In this document: piece after piece, positions 34,540 through 43,094 of the stretch
Layout: the number at the start of each line of letters is the position of its first letter
Numbering within the stretch: position 1 is the first letter of the stretch
DNA from: Streptomyces sp. NBC_01549
GTDB taxonomy: Bacteria > Actinomycetota > Actinomycetes > Streptomycetales > Streptomycetaceae
DNA: 64,000 nucleotides
Assembly: GCF_026339955.1 (NCBI RefSeq)
Contig: NZ_JAPEPW010000001.1
Span: 248,001 to 312,000, forward strand
Reading direction: 5' to 3'
Notes under the pieces: generated by a model
Database searches by the model: none
What the model saw: only the letters and a program-made list of their open reading frames with translations
Told to the model about the DNA's origin: nothing
Program-made: the position numbers and the translations under genes

Positions 34540-35871
34540 ATGAACTCCATCAGCCCCCGCAGAAGAGTCGTCCACGCCGCCGTCGCGGGTCTCGCGCTGA
34601 CCGGCCTGCTCACCGCGTGCGGTGGATCCGGTTCCAAGGACTCGTCCTCCTCCGGTCCGGTCACCCTCCCCTTCTGGGGCTGGGCCAACGGCCAGGAAGC
34701 CGTCGCCAAGGCCTTCAACGCGAGCCACAGGGACATCAAGCTCAAGTACACGAAGGTCACCGACCAGTTGACCATGCAGAAGCAGCTGACCAACGCCGTC
34801 AAGGCCGGTAACGCCCCCTGTCTCGTGCAGAACACCGTGGAGTACGTGACCACATGGGTTTCGCAGGGCGCCCTCGCCGACATCACCAAGTACGTCGAGG
34901 CCGACAAGGACAAGTTCAACACCGGCGCCTGGTCCGGTGCCCAGGTGCAGGGCAAGGTCTACGGCGTTCCCACCAGCTCGGCGCCCGCCTTCACCATCTA
35001 CCGCACCGACATCTTCCAGAAGTACGGCCTGAAGGCGCCAGCGACCTGGGACGACTTCATAGCCGCCGGGAAGGTGCTGAAGAAGCACGGAATCAAGCTC
35101 ACCAACTACGCCGGTGAGGACCCGAGCACGCTCGAGGTGCTCGCGATGCAGGCCGGGGCGCACTGGTACGGCATCGACGGCGACGCGTGGAAGGTGAACT
35201 TCCAGGACGCGGGCTCCCTCAAGGCCGCGCGGACGATCCAGGAGATCATCGACAACGACCTGAACTCCAAGCTCTCCTTCGCCGACTACGCGGCCGTGCA
35301 GCGCAACTACGACAAGGGCGGCACGGCGACCCGGCAGATCTCCACCTGGCAGATGGCCGGCATGGTCCAGAACTTCACGCAGTCCAACGGGAAGTGGGCC
35401 CTGTCCCCATGGCCGACCTTCAAGGGTGAGGCGGCCAAGACCCCGGCCGGAACCAACCAGAGCGGCGGACTGACCCTGGTCACCAAGCAGTGCGAGAACC
35501 AGGAGCAGGCGGCCCGGGCGGCTCTGTGGATGTCCACCGACACCGGTGCGGTCAAGACCATGGCGAGCCCGGCCACCGGCAACGGCGTCATGCCCGCGCT
35601 GGCCGACGGCGACTCGTACGTCGGCGAGGCCATCTCCGACAAGCTGCTCGGGGGCAACTACGAGCCGGGCAAGAAGGTCGTGACGGACAGCCTGAACACG
35701 GTCACCGGCGACTGGACCTTCGGCCCGGACTGGACCGCGATGTTCACGGAGATGCAGAGCGGCTGGGCCAAGGTCGTCAACAAGGACCAGAAGGTCACCG
35801 ACCTGCTGGCCCACATGCAGGAGTGGACGGTGGGCGACCTCAAGTCCCGCGGCATCAGCGTCAAGAACTAA
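34540..35871 (+). CDS. ABC sugar-binding lipoprotein
   Basis: 443 residues with lipobox LLTAC (Cys27) and a serine-rich linker. The two-lobed CUT1 binding protein includes LPFWGWANGQEAVAKAFN, YGVPTSSAPAFTIYRTDIF and a C-terminal HMQEWTVGDL. First gene of a four-gene operon with two permeases and a GH43 enzyme, so its ligand is probably an arabino-, xylo- or galacto-oligosaccharide. Confidence 0.85.
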   Translation: MNSISPRRRVVHAAVAGLALTGLLTACGGSGSKDSSSSGPVTLPFWGWANGQEAVAKAFNASHRDIKLKYTKVTDQLTMQKQLTNAVKAGNAPCLVQNTVEYVTTWVSQGALADITKYVEADKDKFNTGAWSGAQVQGKVYGVPTSSAPAFTIYRTDIFQKYGLKAPATWDDFIAAGKVLKKHGIKLTNYAGEDPSTLEVLAMQAGAHWYGIDGDAWKVNFQDAGSLKAARTIQEIIDNDLNSKLSFADYAAVQRNYDKGGTATRQISTWQMAGMVQNFTQSNGKWALSPWPTFKGEAAKTPAGTNQSGGLTLVTKQCENQEQAARAALWMSTDTGAVKTMASPATGNGVMPALADGDSYVGEAISDKLLGGNYEPGKKVVTDSLNTVTGDWTFGPDWTAMFTEMQSGWAKVVNKDQKVTDLLAHMQEWTVGDLKSRGISVKN

Positions 35872-35882
35872 AGGCTCCCCGC

Positions 35883-36767
35883 ATGATCCGCTCCCAGCGC
35901 TGGAAGGGTGCCGCCTTCACGGTGCCCTTCCAGCTCGGCTTCGTCTTCCTGTACCTCGTCCCGATCGGCTACGCCGTCTACCAGTCCCTGTTCCTGGAAC
36001 AGCAGTCCGGACTCGGCCTCGGTGGCACGACGCAGAAGTTCGTCGGCCTGGACAACTACCGGCACGGCCTGACCGATTCGGCGTTCATGAACTCCGTCCT
36101 GCGGGTGTTCCTGTTCGCCTGCGTCCAGATCCCGGTGATGCTCGCCCTCAGCCTGCTGCTGGCCCTGTTGCTGGACGCGCTCACCGCACGGGCGGCGGGC
36201 AGGTTCCGGATCCTGCTGCTGGTCCCGTACATGATCCCCGGTGTGGTCGCCGCCATCGTGTGGGTCAACCTCTACAGCCCCACTGTGGGCCCGCTGACAT
36301 CGCTGGGCGACCTCTTCGGGTTCCACTGGAACTTCTTCGCGCCCTCGATGGTCTGGCCGTCCATCGGCAACCTGCTCACCTGGCACGGCATCGGCTACAA
36401 CATGGTGATCATCTACTCGGCGCTCCAGGGCGTGCCCCGCGACCTGTTCGAGGCCGCGCGCCTCGACGGCGCCTCCGAGGCGCGCATCGCGCGCAGCATC
36501 AAGATCCCGTACGTGCGCGGAGCCCTGGTGCTGACCGGCCTGCTGTCCATCATCCAGATGCTGCAGATCTTCAACGAGCCCGCGCTGTTCCGGAACGTCA
36601 CACCGCAGACGGTCGACGACAGCTTCACCCCGATCATGATCATCTACAACCAGGCGTTCAACGCCGGCAACTACCACTACGCCGCGGCCCTGTCGGTGCT
36701 GCTCGCCCTCATCCTCGGCGTCGCCTCCTTCCTCTTCTACCGGTTCACTTCGAAGGAGGTCGACTGA
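35883..36767 (+). CDS. ABC sugar transporter permease (MalF type)
   Basis: 294 residues with six helices and EAA loop FEAARLDGASEARIARSIKIP. It starts 11 bases after the binding-protein stop. Confidence 0.85.
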   Translation: MIRSQRWKGAAFTVPFQLGFVFLYLVPIGYAVYQSLFLEQQSGLGLGGTTQKFVGLDNYRHGLTDSAFMNSVLRVFLFACVQIPVMLALSLLLALLLDALTARAAGRFRILLLVPYMIPGVVAAIVWVNLYSPTVGPLTSLGDLFGFHWNFFAPSMVWPSIGNLLTWHGIGYNMVIIYSALQGVPRDLFEAARLDGASEARIARSIKIPYVRGALVLTGLLSIIQMLQIFNEPALFRNVTPQTVDDSFTPIMIIYNQAFNAGNYHYAAALSVLLALILGVASFLFYRFTSKEVD

Positions 36768-36769
36768 CG

Positions 36770-37693
36770 ATGCTGACGCAACACCGGAGCGAACCCACCA
36801 CCGAGCGGCCCCCCGCCCGTCCCGTCCGGCGGCTCACCCGCCCCGACGGCGCCTCCCGCGGGCGGGGTGGCCAGCGCTTCCTCCTGGTCGGTCTGATCCT
36901 GGCCAGCGCCTACAGCCTCTTCCCGGTGTGGTGGCTGATCGTCGCCGCCACCAAGGACCGGACCGGGCTGTACCAGAGCAACGGCCTGTGGTTCTCCGGC
37001 CTGCACCTGTGGGACAACCTGCACCAGCTGTTCACCTACGAGGACGGCATCTTCCTGCGCTGGACCGCCAACTCCTTCCTGTACGCGGGAGTCGGCTCCC
37101 TCGGCGGCACCCTGATCGCCCTCGCCACCGGATACGGCCTGGCCCGCTTCGAGTTCCCGGGGCGGGGCGTGGTGTTCGCGTGCGTCGTGGGATCCTTTCT
37201 GATCCCGCTCGCCCTGCTGACCCTCCCCCTGTACCTGCTGTTCTCGCAGATCGGGCTGGTCGACACCCCGTGGGCCATGCTCATCCCCTGTCTGATCAAC
37301 CCGTTCAGCGTGTACCTGGCCAAGGTCTATGCCGAGGCCACGATCCCCTTCGAACTCCTGGAGGCGGCCCGCCTCGACGGTGCCGGAGAGCTGCGGATCT
37401 TCTTCAGCATCGTGCTGCGGATGATGACGACAGGCGGCGCCACCGTGTTCCTGCTCGCCTTCGTCAACACCTGGAACGCGTTCTTCCTCCCGCTGACCGT
37501 GCTGCGCGGCGAGAAGAACTGGACCCTCAACATCGGCCTGTACAACTGGACCGGCAAACGGCTGGAGTCCGGCATCGACCTGACGAGCCTCGTCCTGACC
37601 GGCGCGCTGCTGTCCATCGTGCCGATGGCGATCATGATGGTCGCGATGCGCCGCTACTGGCGCACCGGCGTCACCCTGGGAGCCCTCAAATGA
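36770..37693 (+). CDS. ABC sugar transporter permease (MalG type)
   Basis: 307 residues: a proline/arginine-rich tail of about 38 residues, six helices and EAA loop LEAARLDGAGELRIFFSIVL. The GAAGGAGGT ribosome site lies within the end of the previous gene, whose stop is two bases upstream. Confidence 0.85.
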   Translation: MLTQHRSEPTTERPPARPVRRLTRPDGASRGRGGQRFLLVGLILASAYSLFPVWWLIVAATKDRTGLYQSNGLWFSGLHLWDNLHQLFTYEDGIFLRWTANSFLYAGVGSLGGTLIALATGYGLARFEFPGRGVVFACVVGSFLIPLALLTLPLYLLFSQIGLVDTPWAMLIPCLINPFSVYLAKVYAEATIPFELLEAARLDGAGELRIFFSIVLRMMTTGGATVFLLAFVNTWNAFFLPLTVLRGEKNWTLNIGLYNWTGKRLESGIDLTSLVLTGALLSIVPMAIMMVAMRRYWRTGVTLGALK

Positions 37694-39297
37694 CAGCGCC
37701 CCGGGCCGTGGCGCGCAACCCCGTCATCCGTGGCTTCGCCCCGGACCCCTCGCTGATCCGGGCCGGCGAGTGGTACTACGTGGCCACCAGCTCGTTCGAG
37801 TGGTTCCCCACCATCCCCCTCCACCGGTCCCGCGACCTGGCGCACTGGGAGTACGCGGGACATGTGCGGGGCGCGGTCCCGGGGAACTCGCTGGCGGGGG
37901 TTCCCGACTCGGGCGGCATCTGGGCGCCGTCGCTGAGCTGGGACGGCGAGCGGTTCTGGGTCGTCTACTCGATCGTGCGCTCGGTGGGCACCGCCTACTT
38001 CGACCTGGACACCTACGTCACCACCGCCACCGACGTGGCCGGGGAGTGGACCGCCCCGCGCCGTGTCGGCAGCCATGGCTTCGACCCCGCGCTCTTCCAC
38101 GACGAGGGACGGCTGTGGCTGCTCAACATGCAGAGCGACCACCGTCCCGGCGGCGAGCGCTTCGCGGGGATCGTGCTGAGCGAACTCGACCGCGACACCC
38201 TCGCCCCGCTCGGCGACACACGCCTGCTGCTCCAGCACGAACGGCTCATCGAGGGCCCCAAGTTGCTGCGGCGCGACGGCTGGTACCTTCTCGTGCTCGC
38301 GGAGGGCGGCACGGGATTCGAGCACGGCGTGCGGGTGGCGCGCAGCCGGACCATCACCGGCCCGTACGAGCTCGACGGCCGGGCCCTGCTGACGACCCGG
38401 GACGCCCCTGAAGCGCCGTTGCAGAAGGCCGGGCACGCGGAACTGGTCGAGACGCCGGACGGCGAGTGGTTCATGAGCCATCTGGCGGCCCGCCCGCTGC
38501 GGACCCCGGACGGACCCCGTTGCACCCTCGGCCGCGAGACCGCGATCCAGGCCGTGACCTGGGACGCGGACGGCTGGCCCCGGCTGCGCCAGGGCGGCCG
38601 GCACCCGGCGGTCGAGGTCGACGTACCCGCTCGCCCCGGTCCGCGGCCCCCGGCTGCCGGGCCCGGGACCGACGCGCTGTCCTGGCCGTGGAGCACCCTG
38701 CGCACATACCCGGATCCCTCCTGGGCCGACACCAGCGGCCGCCCCGGCTGGATCCGATTGCGCGGCCGTCAGGGCCCGGAGTCCCGATGGGCGCAGAGCC
38801 TGCTCGCCCAGCGGATCACGGAGCACCACGCGGAGGCCGAGGTCACGGTCGAGGCCGCGCCGCGCACCTTCACCCAGGCCGCGAGCCTGCTGCTGTGGTA
38901 CGACACCGCGTCGTATCTCACGCTCGATCTGACCTGGGCCGAACCCGAGGGCGAGCCACAGCGCGGCCAGCAGTGGCAGGGCGCCGGCCGCACGGTGCTC
39001 AGTCTGCTGGAACGCGACGAGGAGGGCGCCCGGCAGGTCGCGGTCGCCGACATCGACACGGGTGCTCCGGTCACCCTGGGCGTGACCGTCGACGGCGCCG
39101 ACGCGCAGTTCTGGTACCTGCGAGACGGGGAGCGCACGCCGATCGGGCCGCCGCTCGACTTCAGCCGCCTGTCCGACGACTACGGATCCCGGCTGCGTTT
39201 CACCGGCGCGTTCGCCGGTATCCGCGCCCACGACCTCGTCGACGCCGCCTTCACCGCCGACTTCACCGGCTTCCGGCTCACCTGCACTCCCCGGTGA
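37690..39297 (+). CDS. Cytoplasmic GH43 beta-xylosidase/alpha-arabinofuranosidase-like enzyme
   Basis: 535 residues, no signal peptide. ATG 37690 overlaps the permease stop (ATGA). The propeller carries the three GH43 acids: FAPDPSLIRAGEWYY (base Asp), GSHGFDPALFHDEGRLW (pKa-modulating Asp) and RLIEGPKLLRRDGWYLL (acid Glu). From about residue 335 a concanavalin-like sandwich of the beta-xylosidase C-terminal type follows. Length and architecture fit GH43 subfamilies 10-12. It should hydrolyse short oligosaccharides delivered by the adjoining importer. Confidence 0.8.
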   Translation: MTAPRAVARNPVIRGFAPDPSLIRAGEWYYVATSSFEWFPTIPLHRSRDLAHWEYAGHVRGAVPGNSLAGVPDSGGIWAPSLSWDGERFWVVYSIVRSVGTAYFDLDTYVTTATDVAGEWTAPRRVGSHGFDPALFHDEGRLWLLNMQSDHRPGGERFAGIVLSELDRDTLAPLGDTRLLLQHERLIEGPKLLRRDGWYLLVLAEGGTGFEHGVRVARSRTITGPYELDGRALLTTRDAPEAPLQKAGHAELVETPDGEWFMSHLAARPLRTPDGPRCTLGRETAIQAVTWDADGWPRLRQGGRHPAVEVDVPARPGPRPPAAGPGTDALSWPWSTLRTYPDPSWADTSGRPGWIRLRGRQGPESRWAQSLLAQRITEHHAEAEVTVEAAPRTFTQAASLLLWYDTASYLTLDLTWAEPEGEPQRGQQWQGAGRTVLSLLERDEEGARQVAVADIDTGAPVTLGVTVDGADAQFWYLRDGERTPIGPPLDFSRLSDDYGSRLRFTGAFAGIRAHDLVDAAFTADFTGFRLTCTPR

Positions 39298-39317
39298 CCT
39301 CCCGTCGGCGTTCGATG

Positions 39318-39401
39318 TTTCGAAAGTTTTGACCAGCGTGATCCTGCGAATACCCGCCTCTTCACGCCCGTACGAAGGTGGGCTTACTGTAGGAAGCGCT
39401 T
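39318..39401. promoter_or_regulatory. TTTCGAAA and AAGCGCTT palindromes before the third LacI gene
   Basis: TTTCGAAA at 39318-39325 and AAGCGCTT at 39394-39401 (GGAAGCGCTTACC). The second core matches the site between the acetylesterase and RG lyase genes at 12462-12469, linking this LacI protein to those genes by sequence. Confidence 0.45.
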
Positions 39402-39488
39402 ACCATGCGTCACTCGGTTCTCCTTGCGTGAGCAGCGCGACGCGAAACTTTCGACGGCCCTCGGGCGGGCCGGAGAGGCGGTTTCTCG

Positions 39489-40535
39489 ATGGCCCCTACC
39501 GGGAGCGTGAGCACGGCGGTCGGACCCACCCTGGCGGTCGTCGCCCGCGCGGCCGGGGTGTCGGTGCCCACAGCGTCGAAGGTCGTCAACGGCCGGGAGG
39601 ACGTGGCCCCGGAGACCCGTCGCCGCGTCACCGAGGCCCTCGACCGCCTCGGCTACGTCCGCAGACCCCGCTTCGAGGTGACAAAGCCTCCGGGGCTGGT
39701 CGACCTCGTGGTGCACTCGCTGGAGAGCTCCTGGTCGGGGGCGGTGCTGCACGGGGTGGAGGGCGCGGCGCACGACGCGGGCCTCGAGGCGGTGGTCTCG
39801 GCCGGCCTGACCCGGACCGGGGGCGGGCGCCCGGAGCGGGGCTGGCTGGACAAGCTCACCGCGCGCGGCTCGGCGGGCGTGCTGTTCAACCTGGCCGAGC
39901 TCACCCCGTCCCAGTACGCCTGGCTCGAGCGGCACCGCATCCCGTTCGTGATGATCGACCCGGTCCTCGAACCACCGCCCGGCGTGGTGTCGGTGGGCGC
40001 GGCCAACTGGCAGGGCGGGGTGCTGGCCACGGAGCACCTCCTCTCCCTCGGCCACGAGCGCATAGCAGTCATCGGTGGTCACCGCCGCAGGATGTGCGGC
40101 AACGCCCGGATCGCCGGCTACCGCTCGGCCCTCGCCTCGGCCGGGGTCAGGCATCGCCCCGAGTACGTCCGGCACGGCGGCTTCAGCGAGACCGGCGCCC
40201 ATCGCCGCATGCGGGAACTCCTCGACCTGACTGAACCGCCCACCGCCGTCTTCGTCTGCTCCGACAAGATGGCCTTAGGGGCCTACCAGGCCCTGTCCGA
40301 AAGCAAGTTGAGGGTCCCGGACGACATCAGCGTGGTGGGCTTCGACGACCTTCCCGAGTCCCGCTGGGCCACCCCGGCCCTCACCACCGTCCGCCAGCCG
40401 CTCTCCGAGATGGCGGCGACGGCGCTGCGCCTGCTGGTGCGCATGATGGCGGGCGACCAGCCGGAGGGCACACGTACGGAACTGTCGACGCGTCTGGTGG
40501 AACGGGCGAGTACGGGCCCGGTACCGAGGGCCTAG
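39489..40535 (+). CDS. LacI-family transcriptional regulator
   Basis: 348 residues. The HTH is LAVVARAAGVSVPTASKVVN (residues 15-34), diverging from the other two LacI proteins (ASK rather than VSR at the recognition helix). The sensor domain includes VLFNLAEL, VIGGHRRRMCGNARIAGY and VVGFDDLPESRWATPALTT. The different recognition helix fits a different operator, possibly AAGCGCTT. Its stop codon overlaps the stop of the convergent ThuA gene (CTAG). Confidence 0.85.
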   Translation: MAPTGSVSTAVGPTLAVVARAAGVSVPTASKVVNGREDVAPETRRRVTEALDRLGYVRRPRFEVTKPPGLVDLVVHSLESSWSGAVLHGVEGAAHDAGLEAVVSAGLTRTGGGRPERGWLDKLTARGSAGVLFNLAELTPSQYAWLERHRIPFVMIDPVLEPPPGVVSVGAANWQGGVLATEHLLSLGHERIAVIGGHRRRMCGNARIAGYRSALASAGVRHRPEYVRHGGFSETGAHRRMRELLDLTEPPTAVFVCSDKMALGAYQALSESKLRVPDDISVVGFDDLPESRWATPALTTVRQPLSEMAATALRLLVRMMAGDQPEGTRTELSTRLVERASTGPVPRA

Positions 40536-41185
40536 AAACCGGCTGCCCACGTGATGCCGCCGAGCAGGTGCGCGCGGAAGCCGGGGTCCTCGTACGCCTG
40601 GGAGGCGTGCCCGAGCGCGGTGTAGAAGACCCTGCCCGCGCCCTGTTCCCGGCACCACACGAGGGGATGGTCCTGCCCCATGCCCCCGCCCTCGTAGGAG
40701 GATTCGTCGGCGGAGGCGAGAACGCGGACCGCACCGCGCGGGCTGACGCGGAAGTCGTACCACTCGTCCGTGAACTCCCAGACGGGTGGGAGGTGTTCGG
40801 TCGCCGGATGCCCGTGGTCCTCGACGAGGGCCTTGCCCGGCTGGTACTCCGGATGCCGGTCGAAGCGCGCGCCGAGCAGTTCGCCGTAGTACGGCCAGTC
40901 GTACTCGGTGCAGGCGGCGGCGTGCACTCCGACGAACCCTCCGCCGCCCTCGACGTACGCCGCGAGCCGGGTCCGCCCCCGCGGGGTCAGCACGTCCCCG
41001 CTGGTAGAGAGGAAGACGACCGCCGCGTACGGGTCGAGGGGCGTCTCGAAGGCGCCGGGGTCCTCGGTGGCGTCGACGGCGAACCCGTGTGCCGCGCCCA
41101 GCGACCGTACGGCGGTGACGGCGTCCGGGATGGAGTCGTGCCGGTAGGCGGTGGTACGGGTGTAGACGAGAACGCGGGTGGTCAT
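40532..41185 (-). CDS. ThuA-domain protein
   Basis: 217 residues from ATG 41185. Class-I glutamine-amidotransferase-like fold: LVYTRTTAYRHDSIPDAV, AVVFLSTSGDVL, GGGFVGVHAAACTEYDWPYYGELLGARFDRHPEYQ and GRVFYTALGHASQAYEDP. ThuA proteins are linked to disaccharide use (trehalose in rhizobia), but their biochemical role is not settled. Probably monocistronic. Confidence 0.8.
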   Translation of the reverse strand: MTTRVLVYTRTTAYRHDSIPDAVTAVRSLGAAHGFAVDATEDPGAFETPLDPYAAVVFLSTSGDVLTPRGRTRLAAYVEGGGGFVGVHAAACTEYDWPYYGELLGARFDRHPEYQPGKALVEDHGHPATEHLPPVWEFTDEWYDFRVSPRGAVRVLASADESSYEGGGMGQDHPLVWCREQGAGRVFYTALGHASQAYEDPGFRAHLLGGITWAAGF

Positions 41186-41256
41186 GGGACCGAGTCTATT
41201 TCCGCGGTGGGGTGAGCCCCAACGAGGCGGGAGGTCAGGACGCGCGTCAGCTCGCT

Positions 41257-41565
41257 TCAACGCGGGTTGAGCGCACGCCGCGCCGCGTTGACGACGTTGT
41301 GGGCGTCGGCTCCGTATACCGCGGACTCCCGGAGAGTCTTCCAAACCTTCTTGTACAGGGCGACGTTATCGGCGTCGTCCAGCCACAGTTCGGCGTGCCA
41401 GTCCTCCGCAACAACGAGGCGGTCATCGAGGACCCAGAAGCCGTTGGCGGGCACGATCTTCACAGAGGCGGTGAACGGGATGATGCCCAACTCGACCGTG
41501 TCCATACCGATCATGCCGGTCAGCCGGTCGAGCTGTGCGCCGAGTACCGAGGGAGGGCAGATCAT
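41257..41565 (-). pseudogene. C-terminal piece of XRE-DUF5753 regulator split by a TnpB element
   Basis: Reads ICPPSVLGAQLDRLTGMIGM through ESAVYGADAHNVVNAARRAL, the DUF5753 C-terminus, about 80% identical by eye to residues 183-285 of the intact paralogue at 45030-45887. Joined to the N-terminal piece (43095-43637) across the element, it restores one open frame at R-S / M-I-C-P-P. Confidence 0.8.
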
Positions 41566-41573
41566 TGAATCCT

Positions 41574-41593
41574 CCCCCTCGTGAGCGAGGGGG
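41574..41593 (-). ncRNA. Right-end hairpin; probable 3' scaffold of the TnpB guide RNA
   Basis: An 8-bp perfect stem CCCCCTCG/CGAGGGGG with a TGAG loop, just downstream of tnpB and ending four bases before the element's TTCA end. In studied TnpB systems the right-end RNA folds here and the adjoining flanking DNA acts as guide. By that rule the guide would begin at 41565 reading minus. RNA expression is inferred. Confidence 0.5.
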
Positions 41594-41602
41594 ATTCCTG
41601 GC

Positions 41603-42832
41603 TCAGGCCGCCGCCCGGAGCAGCGCTCCGGGAGGTCTTGCGCCTTCGGCACCAGCCGGGTTGAGACCAGCCCGGACGAGCATCACGCGGGCTGAGTTCT
41701 TGTCCCTGGGGGACACGGCTTGGCACGCGGTGCAGGTGTAGGTACGTTCCGACAGCGGCAGTGCGTGCTTGGTTCTCGCTCCGCACGATGCGCAGTCCAT
41801 GGTGGTGTGCGCGGGATGCACAAGGCGGACGTCCCGCCCGTGCTTGCGGCCCATCTCGATCAGGACCTTCTTGGTGGCGCCGATTGCGGCGTCCGCCGCC
41901 TTGCGCGCCATCGAGGTTTTGGCGAGGAACTTCGGACGGAAATCCTCCACCGCGATCGCGTCATGGTCGCGGACGACCTTCTTGGCCCACTTGCGGGCAG
42001 TGTCCCGCCGCTGCCGGACGGCCTTCTTGTACGCCTTCGCGCGCAGCTTCCCCGCCTCGCGGTAGCCCTTCGAGCCCGGCTGCCCCCTGGCGGGTCTGCG
42101 GCGGGCCATCATCCGGTCGTACCGCGACAGTTTCGCCTGGGCTTTACGGCCGTGCTCGGCATGGGGCAGGTCATGGGCATCACTCGTGGTGGTGGCGGTC
42201 TCCTTCACGCCCCAGTCGACACCGATCACCGCACCCGTCCTGGGCAACGGCTGGATCTCGGCAGGGACGACGAACGAGGCGTACCAGTGGCCGACGCTGT
42301 CCCGGTACACCCGCGCCGAGGAGGGATCGGCGGGCAGGTCGCGGGACCACACGACCGTCAGCACGATGTTGCCCGCGAGGTGCAGGAGACCGTCTTTCAG
42401 CCGGAAGCCGCGCTTGGTGTAGTTCAGACTCGGGTCGGCGTCGCGCTTCTTCTTCCACTTGGGCATCCCGGCCCGCTGCCGCGTCGCAAGCCGGTCCTTG
42501 ATGTCCTTCTGCGCCTTGGCGCGGGACTTCCCGAAATCCCGGATGATCTGCTGCTGCGGCACCGACGAGCCCTTTCGCAGCCACGGAGTGCGGGTGCGGG
42601 CCTCGGTCAGCATTTTGTCGAGCTGTGCCGGACCGCACGTCTGCTTGTCCTCGCCCTCGGGCCGGTGCTGGTTGCGGGTGTGCGCGGCCCTGGACTTGGC
42701 GACGCACTCGTTCCACACCCACCGGCACCGGTTCCACTCGGCTTCCAGGGCGGTGCGGGCAGCGGACGACACGCGCAGCCGGTACGTGTACCGGGCACGC
42801 CCGGCCTCGTCGGCTTCACTTGGCGTCTTCAT
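41603..42832 (-). CDS. tnpB: RNA-guided endonuclease TnpB-family protein
   Basis: 409 residues with all parts of an active TnpB: helical RNA-binding N-terminus, RuvC-I GVDWG (D206), RuvC-II IAVEDF (E296), zinc finger C347-x2-C350 and C367-x2-C370, and RuvC-III SPRDKNSARVM (D377). Studied TnpB proteins use right-end RNA to nick or cut target DNA beside a short motif, favouring element retention. The start codon lies only 17 bases from the divergent RHH start. Catalytic residues are intact, so activity is plausible. Confidence 0.85.
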   Translation of the reverse strand: MKTPSEADEAGRARYTYRLRVSSAARTALEAEWNRCRWVWNECVAKSRAAHTRNQHRPEGEDKQTCGPAQLDKMLTEARTRTPWLRKGSSVPQQQIIRDFGKSRAKAQKDIKDRLATRQRAGMPKWKKKRDADPSLNYTKRGFRLKDGLLHLAGNIVLTVVWSRDLPADPSSARVYRDSVGHWYASFVVPAEIQPLPRTGAVIGVDWGVKETATTTSDAHDLPHAEHGRKAQAKLSRYDRMMARRRPARGQPGSKGYREAGKLRAKAYKKAVRQRRDTARKWAKKVVRDHDAIAVEDFRPKFLAKTSMARKAADAAIGATKKVLIEMGRKHGRDVRLVHPAHTTMDCASCGARTKHALPLSERTYTCTACQAVSPRDKNSARVMLVRAGLNPAGAEGARPPGALLRAAA

Positions 42833-42849
42833 GCCGCCAACGTAGCGTC

Positions 42850-43068
42850 ATGGTTCGTTTCTCACTCCGGATCCCGGCAGCCCTACACGAACGGGTGACC
42901 GAACGGGTGACCGCTCAGGCCACTGCGGATCGGCAGTCCCTCAACTCCGAGACCCTCCACCTCCTGGAGGCCACCCTCGCCGCTCCCCGGGCGGACACCG
43001 GATCGCCCGGCGGCGATCCGGCTCCTCCTGCCCCGCCACACGGGAAGCCGGATTCCTCCCCGGCCTGA
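42850..43068 (+). CDS. Arc-like ribbon-helix-helix protein in the TnpB element
   Basis: 72 residues: a beta-strand VRFSLRIPAALHERVTERV followed by two helices with SLNSETLHLLEATL, matching the Arc/MetJ RHH pattern (compare Arc's S-V-N-S-E-I). The tail is proline-rich. Encoded on the opposite strand to tnpB with 17 bases between the two ATGs, so a dimer bound there could repress both. It replaces the tnpA position of full IS605 elements. Role as repressor or transposition helper is inferred. Confidence 0.65.
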   Translation: MVRFSLRIPAALHERVTERVTAQATADRQSLNSETLHLLEATLAAPRADTGSPGGDPAPPAPPHGKPDSSPA

Positions 43069-43094
43069 AGGCGGGGCACCCTCCGGTCACCAGG

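Larger units (their letters stand above)
41566..43094 (-). mobile_element. TnpB-only IS200/IS605-type (IS1341-like) element
   Basis: A 1529-bp insertion whose limits follow from rejoining the split XRE frame: TTCA flanks the left end (TGAA at 43095-43098 on +) and the right end closes with TTCA (41566-41569). Subterminal hairpins lie at both ends (41574-41593, and a C/G-rich one near 43050-43085). It carries tnpB and a divergent RHH gene but no Y1 transposase, so it would need tnpA in trans. Confidence 0.75.
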
